IMG/VR virus record: IMGVR_UViG_3300046511_000171
Coordinates: 1-53,119 of that record
Length of the DNA stretch: 53,119 bases
DNA from: a virus
Strand: one strand, 5' to 3'
The notes under the pieces are model-generated. The model was not told where the DNA came from, did not search any database, and saw only the letters and a list, made by a program, of their open reading frames with translations. The first letter of the stretch is position 1, and each line of letters opens with the position of its first letter. Below, piece by piece: positions 47,710 to 53,119 of this stretch. The position numbers and the translations under genes were made by a program.

Positions 47710-48183
47710 ATGTCGCAACGAACCGGTCCTGTCCCGCATCATTGGACGCATTGGGCGATCCCGGAGCCGAACAGTGGCTGTTGGTTGTGGCTGGGGCCTG
47801 TCGCCGCGCACCAGGACGGGCGGGCGACGCTGATCCGGCACGTCAACGGTAAGCGTCGTATGCTCCGCGTCGCGCGCGTCGCCTGGGAAGACACGCGCGG
47901 TCCGATACCGGGTGACATGTGGGTGCTGCACAAGTGTAATGTCGCGGCCTGTGTGAACCCTGACCATCTGTATCTGGGCACTCACCAGGATAACATGCGG
48001 GACATGGCGCTTTCAGGGATCAAGAAGCGCACGCGTGTCACGCACTGTCCGCGCGGGCACCTTTACACCGCGCGATATTCGTATTCATATCGAAACATCG
48101 CGCAGATATGCCTGATCTGTAACCGGGAAAAGTGCCGGGCGTATTATCAGAAGCGTAAAACCGTGCTGGCGGCGGCGGCATGA
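47710..48183 (+). CDS. HNH endonuclease (157 aa), HNH_3 type
   Basis: The family pattern is clear: CWLWLGPVAAHQDGRATL, VARVAWEDTRGPIPGDMWVL, HKCNVAACVNPDHLYLGTHQ, DNMRDM. A C-terminal zinc-binding tail (CPRGHLYTARY; CLICNREKCRAYY) is present. It starts 2 bases after the nozzle stop and its own stop overlaps the next ATG as ATGA. It is another homing-type insertion between essential tail genes. Confidence 0.9.
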   Translation: MSQRTGPVPHHWTHWAIPEPNSGCWLWLGPVAAHQDGRATLIRHVNGKRRMLRVARVAWEDTRGPIPGDMWVLHKCNVAACVNPDHLYLGTHQDNMRDMALSGIKKRTRVTHCPRGHLYTARYSYSYRNIAQICLICNREKCRAYYQKRKTVLAAAA

Positions 48184-48944
48184 TCGAGGTCACGCGCGAG
48201 CCTGTCACCCGCACGGCGGTGGATCATATCATCGCCAACCTGCGGGAGCATGACGCGCGGGAAATCTACGCGCAACGCTGGGACGATGACCCGAAGACCT
48301 TGGCCGACTACGTCATGGTGCTGGCGTGCAACGACCTTTGGCGAACATTCCGGGCGGACGGCGAGCCCGTGGCGATGATCGGCGCCACGCTGATCCGCCC
48401 CGGCGTTTGCATGCTTTGCGGTTGCGGGACCAATCGTTGGGGCCGGGTCATAAGACCCCTTACCCGCTACGTGTTGGACGAGATGATGCCCGCCGTACTC
48501 AGATCCGGGGTGCATCGCGCCGAGTGCCAGGTCATGGCGTCGAACACCCAGAACCTGCGCTGGATCATGAGTTTGGGCGGCGAGATCGAGGGGACGCTGC
48601 GCGGCTATGGACGCGGCGGCGAGGACTTCCTGGCCTTGGGATGGAGACGGGATCATGTGCTTACACAGTGGCGGCGGGGGCAGCAGCGGACCGCCAATGT
48701 CGAACTACAATCTTTACCAGGGCACGGACCACCCGACCACGGTGCGGGCCGAGTCGGGGATACCGTCGCAGTATGTCGAGCGGGGCGCGACGACGGTGGC
48801 GCAGTACCAGTTAATGGCGCAGCAGGACGCGTCCGATCAGCAACTGGCGCAGCAGAAGCAGATTTCCGACCAGCAGAACGCGTTCAACCAGAAGCAGGTC
48901 GCGGACCAGAAGGCGCAGCAGGACGCGCTCCAGGCCCAGGCTGA
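48180..48944 (+). CDS. T7 gp13-like (GNAT-fold) internal virion protein with doubtful long tail
   Basis: The first ~155 residues show the gp13-like pattern: IIANLREHDAREIYAQRWDD, VMVLACNDLWRTFRADGEPV, AMIGATLIRPGVCML, SNTQNLRWIMSLGGEIEGTL and EDFLALGWRRDHV. This family resembles N-acetyltransferases but serves virion assembly. Beyond about residue 160 the frame overlaps the next gene by 290 bases and looks like its shadow. The gene probably once ended near 48660. Confidence 0.65.
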   Translation: MIEVTREPVTRTAVDHIIANLREHDAREIYAQRWDDDPKTLADYVMVLACNDLWRTFRADGEPVAMIGATLIRPGVCMLCGCGTNRWGRVIRPLTRYVLDEMMPAVLRSGVHRAECQVMASNTQNLRWIMSLGGEIEGTLRGYGRGGEDFLALGWRRDHVLTQWRRGQQRTANVELQSLPGHGPPDHGAGRVGDTVAVCRAGRDDGGAVPVNGAAGRVRSATGAAEADFRPAERVQPEAGRGPEGAAGRAPGPG

Positions 48945-49611
48945 CGCGCAGTCCAAACGCCAGTCCGACTACGACACGGGCCGCGCCGGTCTTCTGGCGA
49001 AGGGCACGCAGCAGATCAGTGACGCGTTTGCCCGTTTCTCGCCGGATTACTTCAATCAATACAACACTGATTACATGAAGAAAGCCACCGACGACATCAA
49101 TTACCAGAAGGACCTCGCCAACAAGCAGTTGTTGTTTGGACTGGCCCGGCAGGGACTTGGCTCGTCCCAGGCGGCGGTGGATCAACAGGGTTTACTTGAG
49201 GAAGACGCGGGACGGGCCACGGCGGCGCAAACCCAGAACGCCACGGACGCCACCAACACGCTCAAAACCCAGGTCGCCAACACGAAGCAGAACCTCCTGG
49301 GACAGGTCACGTCGGCTGAGTCCGTGGCGCCGCCCATCGCGGGTGTCAACGATCAGGCGGTGAACGCCGGGCTGGACACGACGCGGCAGGCCATCTCGGG
49401 CGTCACGAACAACGCGGGCGACACCATCGCCAGCCTGGGCGGCGTGCCCACGGTGAGCCCCCTGACCAATATCTTCACCAACGTCCTGGGCGGCGTCGGC
49501 AGCTACGCGAGCGGGCAGAACGCGCTGGGAATATCCAACACTTACGGCGCCTACCGAAGCGCCGGCCTGGGTGCGAACCCAGCCAACCAGTCCAGCACTA
49601 CGACCCGTTAA
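48655..49611 (+). CDS. Internal virion protein (318 aa)
   Basis: I chose ATG 48655 (MCLHSGGGGSSGPPMSNYNL). The body is Gln/Ala/Asp-rich and helical (LAQQKQISDQQNAFNQKQVA), then KQLLFGLARQGLGSSQAAVD, a pattern common to podovirus ejection proteins. The C-terminus is Gly/Ser/Asn-rich. It is probably ejected with the DNA together with the next proteins. Confidence 0.75.
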   Translation: MCLHSGGGGSSGPPMSNYNLYQGTDHPTTVRAESGIPSQYVERGATTVAQYQLMAQQDASDQQLAQQKQISDQQNAFNQKQVADQKAQQDALQAQADAQSKRQSDYDTGRAGLLAKGTQQISDAFARFSPDYFNQYNTDYMKKATDDINYQKDLANKQLLFGLARQGLGSSQAAVDQQGLLEEDAGRATAAQTQNATDATNTLKTQVANTKQNLLGQVTSAESVAPPIAGVNDQAVNAGLDTTRQAISGVTNNAGDTIASLGGVPTVSPLTNIFTNVLGGVGSYASGQNALGISNTYGAYRSAGLGANPANQSSTTTR

Positions 49612-49623
49612 GGAGCGACGAAC

Positions 49624-50721
49624 ATGTGTACCGGCGTGGAGATTTCCGCCGCCATGGCAGCCGCCGCGCCCTATATCGCGGCGACTTCGGCGGCGGTGGG
49701 CGTGGGCGGAACGGTCTATGGCGCGGCCCAGTCGTCCGCCGCGCAGAGCCGCGCGGCCCAGGCTCTCCGGGACCAGAACCTCGCCACCAGTCAGGCGCAA
49801 AATCAGGCGTTCAACCAGCGCATGGCGGCGACGCGGGACCAGTCCAACGCGCAGTTCGACACCGCGCAACGGGAGAACGCCGCGCGGCTCACCCAGGCGG
49901 ATGCGACCCGTCAGGCGCAGATGAGCGCGCTGGACCGGCAGAACCAGACCGTCACCGCCGAGAACCAGACCGCTGACCAGCTACGCGCCGCCGCCGATCA
50001 ACGCGCTCAGGAACTGCTCCAGTCCACCACGGCGCCCGGGGGCATGAACCAATCCCAGCAGGGTGCCCAGGATCAGGCGGCGGCGTTGCTCGCCGCGTCC
50101 CAGGCCCCCGGTCCCACCGGTCCCGTCGCCACCAACCCGGACGGGTCCGGCGCGTCCACGTCCACCAATGACCCGGTCATGAAGACCGCGCTGGCCCGGC
50201 GCATGGGCATCGCCGCCGCCAACATACGCCAGTACGGCGCCGACATCGCCAAGGTCGCGTCCTACGGCCAACCGCTCCAGGACACGGGACAGGCGATCAC
50301 CGAGAACCGGACCGCCATCATGCCCGAACAAGAGGCGGCGAAACTCCTGGCGAGCGGATCGGCGGTGCGTTTGCTGCCCTCGCAGATCGCCTACCGCAAC
50401 GCCACGGACTATGGCGGCGCGGTGGATCAGGCGATCCAGGCCAAGGCCCAGGGCGAGAACACCTACGCGGGACTGAAGTTCGGCAACGTCACGGGCGGCG
50501 CCAACCTGGGCCAGTCCGACGCCGACACCGCCGCCGCCAACAAGGCGGCGCAAGCCAAGGCGGACACCGCATGGCAAACCCAGGTCGCCGGGCTCTACTC
50601 CGGGCTGGGCAACCTGGGCGCCTACGCCGCCGGGCGTTACGGCCCGGCGATCCTGCCCGGCGCCAGCGGGCAGACGCCTTCGACCATCGACGTTAGCGGT
50701 TACAAAATAGGGACGCCCTGA
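49624..50721 (+). CDS. Internal virion protein (365 aa)
   Basis: GGAG lies 9 bases before ATG 49624. A hydrophobic Ala/Gly head (residues about 8-40, AAMAAAAPYIAATSAAVGVG) is followed by Gln/Ala/Arg-rich helices (QNLATSQAQNQAFNQRMAAT). The last 80 residues match the fragment at 1-252. The hydrophobic head may insert in host membranes during DNA entry, as for T7 gp14-like proteins (analogy). Confidence 0.75.
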   Translation: MCTGVEISAAMAAAAPYIAATSAAVGVGGTVYGAAQSSAAQSRAAQALRDQNLATSQAQNQAFNQRMAATRDQSNAQFDTAQRENAARLTQADATRQAQMSALDRQNQTVTAENQTADQLRAAADQRAQELLQSTTAPGGMNQSQQGAQDQAAALLAASQAPGPTGPVATNPDGSGASTSTNDPVMKTALARRMGIAAANIRQYGADIAKVASYGQPLQDTGQAITENRTAIMPEQEAAKLLASGSAVRLLPSQIAYRNATDYGGAVDQAIQAKAQGENTYAGLKFGNVTGGANLGQSDADTAAANKAAQAKADTAWQTQVAGLYSGLGNLGAYAAGRYGPAILPGASGQTPSTIDVSGYKIGTP

Positions 50722-50724
50722 ACC

Positions 50725-53019
50725 ATGCCGATGTTCGCCACGGGTAACACGGGCTGGGACCAGGGCCTGAACACCCTCGCCGGGAGCCTGTTTCCCGACC
50801 CGTCCAAGCAGGCCCAGGCCGGCTACTATGGCGCCGAAAGCGCCAACGCGCTCATCAAGGGCTACCAAACCCGCGACCAGATGGGCCAGCAGCGGTATTT
50901 GCAGGAACTCACGGGCGGTGGGGCGGGCACCGGTCCCATGGCGATCCCGGGACCAGCGGCGCCGCCAGGACCAGCCGCGCCCCCAGGGTTGGTCATCCCG
51001 CAGGGTGGTCCTCCTGGTGGCGGAGCCGCGCCGCCGCCACCAGGACCGCAACCCTTGGCGATCACGCCAACAGGCTTGCCGCCGGCGGGACCGGCGCCGC
51101 CCGGGACACCCTCGCCGGGACCGCCTGCCGCCGTGCTGCCTTCGTTGCTGGCGTCAATGGTAGCCGGCGGTGGAGCGAGCCAGCCCCCGGCGCAGGCCGC
51201 CGCGCCGCCCCAGCAAGGCGGCGGCGTGAGGCAATCGCCCCCGGCTCAGGCGAACGGCTCGCCAACCCCTCCGATGGTGAACCTGCCCTATCTCATGGCG
51301 ACGGCGGCACGCGCGGGCATGGACCCGAACGTGGTGAAACTCCTGGGTACGTCCTGGATCAACGGGCAAATCCAGTCTGGCGCCATGGATAAAACCACGG
51401 GTGAGCGGTTCCTGTCCGGCGCCGGGGACAGCGCGCCCTTGCAAGCCACGACATCCATCACGACCACGGGCATGAACAATGCCACCCAGATCACGACCAC
51501 CGGGATGAACAACAGGACCCAACTGGCGATGCCAGGAGCGCAGACGGCGGCGACGCAGACCCTGGAAGACGAGAAACCGCTTGTCGTTATCGCGCCCGAT
51601 GGAACGCGTATTCCAACCAAAGTGGGCATATGGCGCCAGAACCCCGCCATGGGACGGCCCGAAAACCAATACGATCAGCAGCCCGTGACGGTGCAACCGC
51701 CGGCACCGCCGGGCGGCGCCGCGCCACCACCCGTCATGACATCGACGGGACAGGCGACGACGCAGGGCCAGACGCCCTACGAGCCGACGCAGGCCGCGCA
51801 CGACAAGAACAACATCTCCATCGTCACGCCGCAGGGCGAGGTCATCACCACCACTGAGGGCGGTCTGCGGGCGAACCCCGCGCTGGGCCGCAAGTACGAC
51901 CCGCAGGTGGACGGCGCGCTGGTGCAGGTCCTGGACCCGGCCACGGGAAAGACCGTCTTCCGGTTGGCCGCCCGAGCCCCGGGCGCGCAGGTGGCGCCGA
52001 AGTCCACGGACGAACTGGGCGCGCAAGGCGGTGCCCGCATCACACAGCAGACGGAAACCAACCCGGCGGCGGCGCCAGGCGTGACAGAGGCGGTTCAGGC
52101 GGGGACGGCTGGCACGACGGGCAAGACCCCGCTGACCCCGGACCAGGAACTGCGCATCAGCGGGATGGTCGATCAGACCGTTCAGCAAATGTATCCGGTC
52201 CCGAGCGGGATGCACCTGAGCCGGTCGACGGCGCCGAGGGCGCTGGACGCGGCGACGAAGGCCGAGGTCATGTCCCGGGTCCGGGATCTGGCGGTGCGCG
52301 ATCCCAAATACCGGGCCGACCCCGCTGGCGCCGTCCCCATTGTCCTGGAGCAGATGCGGTCCCAGGGCATCCTGCCCAAGGACGTGGACAGCAGCATCGG
52401 GTATTTCTCGCAGTCAGACCCGAACCTGACGGGCGGCAAGGACCCGCGCTACCTCGTGCATGGCAACCTTTCGGGAGCCAAACCGCCCGCCGGGACGCCC
52501 ACCCTGTCCAATACCGTCACGTCCTCGATGCCCGGCGGCGCTCAGGCGGCGCCCAACCAGCCGGCGCCCCCGGTGCCGCCCCAGGCACCCCCACAGGCAC
52601 CGGCCCAGGACACGGGACCGCCCGTCGTGGCTGGCCGCGCCGTCACATCCGCGCGCGGCGCGCCCGAGGGACGTGGCGTGATCGGGACCCTGGCCGACGC
52701 GGTGACGGCGCCGGGGCGCTTCGTGAGCGGTCGGATGGCGCACAAACCGGGCGTGATGACGGGTCAGCCCGCGACGCCGCCGCCGCTCAACCGGGCGATC
52801 AACCGGCCCGATGTCGCTGGCGTCGCCGGGGGACCGCCGACACCCCAGCCGGCGCCGCAGCCGCAGGCACAGGCCGGCCAGCCCGCCGTCAGAGCCGTGG
52901 GCGCGCCTGTCGGCCCGGCGCGGCAAGGGATGGCGGAAGGATCGTCGTTCAGGGACCCGACCACGGGCAGGATCTGGGTGGTCCAGAACGGTCAGATGTA
53001 TCTGGGCGCGGTGCGGTAA
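50725..53019 (+). CDS. Pro/Gly-rich virion-associated protein (764 aa), paralogue of 263-2185
   Basis: It shares with the left-end copy the segment QAGYYGAESANALIKGYQTR and the conserved core from MVNLPYLMATAARAGMDP to about residue 410. It differs by a longer Pro-rich linker, a 13-residue tandem repeat (ITTTGMNNATQ/ITTTGMNNRTQ) near residue 245, and a wholly different C-terminal third, which ends in FRDPTTGRIWVVQNGQMYLG. The role is probably as for the paralogue. The following transglycosylase gene starts 3 bases later. Confidence 0.8.
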   Translation: MPMFATGNTGWDQGLNTLAGSLFPDPSKQAQAGYYGAESANALIKGYQTRDQMGQQRYLQELTGGGAGTGPMAIPGPAAPPGPAAPPGLVIPQGGPPGGGAAPPPPGPQPLAITPTGLPPAGPAPPGTPSPGPPAAVLPSLLASMVAGGGASQPPAQAAAPPQQGGGVRQSPPAQANGSPTPPMVNLPYLMATAARAGMDPNVVKLLGTSWINGQIQSGAMDKTTGERFLSGAGDSAPLQATTSITTTGMNNATQITTTGMNNRTQLAMPGAQTAATQTLEDEKPLVVIAPDGTRIPTKVGIWRQNPAMGRPENQYDQQPVTVQPPAPPGGAAPPPVMTSTGQATTQGQTPYEPTQAAHDKNNISIVTPQGEVITTTEGGLRANPALGRKYDPQVDGALVQVLDPATGKTVFRLAARAPGAQVAPKSTDELGAQGGARITQQTETNPAAAPGVTEAVQAGTAGTTGKTPLTPDQELRISGMVDQTVQQMYPVPSGMHLSRSTAPRALDAATKAEVMSRVRDLAVRDPKYRADPAGAVPIVLEQMRSQGILPKDVDSSIGYFSQSDPNLTGGKDPRYLVHGNLSGAKPPAGTPTLSNTVTSSMPGGAQAAPNQPAPPVPPQAPPQAPAQDTGPPVVAGRAVTSARGAPEGRGVIGTLADAVTAPGRFVSGRMAHKPGVMTGQPATPPPLNRAINRPDVAGVAGGPPTPQPAPQPQAQAGQPAVRAVGAPVGPARQGMAEGSSFRDPTTGRIWVVQNGQMYLGAVR

Positions 53020-53022
53020 GCC

Positions 53023-53119
53023 ATGGCCAACATCGACGACATGATCCGGGGCGCCGCCGAGAAATACGGCCTGGATCACGACATATTCCGCCGCCAGTTG
53101 GTGGCCGAAAGCGGGCTCA
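53023..53119 (+). CDS. Lytic transglycosylase, N-terminal fragment (3' end cut off)
   Basis: The visible 32 codons read MANIDDMIRGAAEKYGLDHD and onward to the catalytic Glu (VAESGL), differing from the copy at 2226 only near the start. The gene runs off the window. See the finding on the two ends. Confidence 0.85.
   Translation, partial: MANIDDMIRGAAEKYGLDHDIFRRQLVAESGL

Larger units (their letters stand above)
50477..53119 (+). repeat. Right copy of the diverged duplicated module
   Basis: It covers the end of the internal virion gene, the 764-residue Pro-rich gene and the start of a transglycosylase gene, in the same order as 1-2323. The windows of close identity and of divergence alternate. 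The gap between the last two genes is 3 bases here but 40 bases at the left end. Confidence 0.85.

Overview
The window is most of the genome of a GC-rich (about two-thirds G+C by eye) temperate tailed phage or prophage, of podovirus-like build. The signs are a large portal, a short adaptor and a tail-nozzle-like protein, a T7 gp13-like protein, lytic transglycosylase and internal virion proteins, no tape-measure or tail-tube genes, plus a tyrosine integrase with repressor-like and excisionase-like genes. The host cannot be read directly. Base composition and the tail-fibre style suggest a GC-rich proteobacterium, perhaps alphaproteobacterial (inference).

Layout, left to right. (1) 1-9854, + strand: end of an internal virion protein gene, a Pro/Gly-rich virion protein, a lytic transglycosylase and a 2184-residue polyvalent protein with ADP-ribosyltransferase-like and HExxH metallopeptidase-like segments. 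(2) 10323-18767, - strand: early lytic operon with a Cro-like regulator, RuvC resolvase, a SNF2-type helicase split into two overlapping genes, a DUF2800 RecB/Cas4-like nuclease, a DUF2815 ssDNA-binding protein, and a family A DNA polymerase. The polymerase carries an intein, and a complete HNH endonuclease gene lies inside the intein in another frame. (3) 18768-19056: divergent switch region with three palindromes. (4) 19057-24280, + strand: XRE repressor (frameshifted at a C7 run), excisionase, integrase, two small genes, then a primase-polymerase/SF3 helicase pair. (5) 24281-24579: a perfect 38-bp inverted repeat next to iteron-like repeats, the best candidate for a replication origin. (6) 24855-28994, - strand: MoxR AAA+ ATPase and VWA/HExxH protein (CobS/CobT-like) with three small genes. 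(7) 29147-37494, + strand: small genes, tail fibres, lysis candidates and Ig-like proteins. (8) 37491-53119, + strand: terminase, portal, scaffold, capsid, adaptor, nozzle-like and internal virion proteins, with two further HNH genes inserted.

The two ends of the window carry diverged copies of the same module (virion protein C-terminus, Pro-rich protein, transglycosylase start). Either the genome carries a tandem paralogous module, or the assembly ran round a circular or permuted genome into a strain variant. The most unusual items are the intein with a nested out-of-frame HNH gene, the 38-bp hairpin/iteron origin candidate, the giant polyvalent protein, and the MoxR-VWA cassette. All domain names come from reading motifs; no database search was run.
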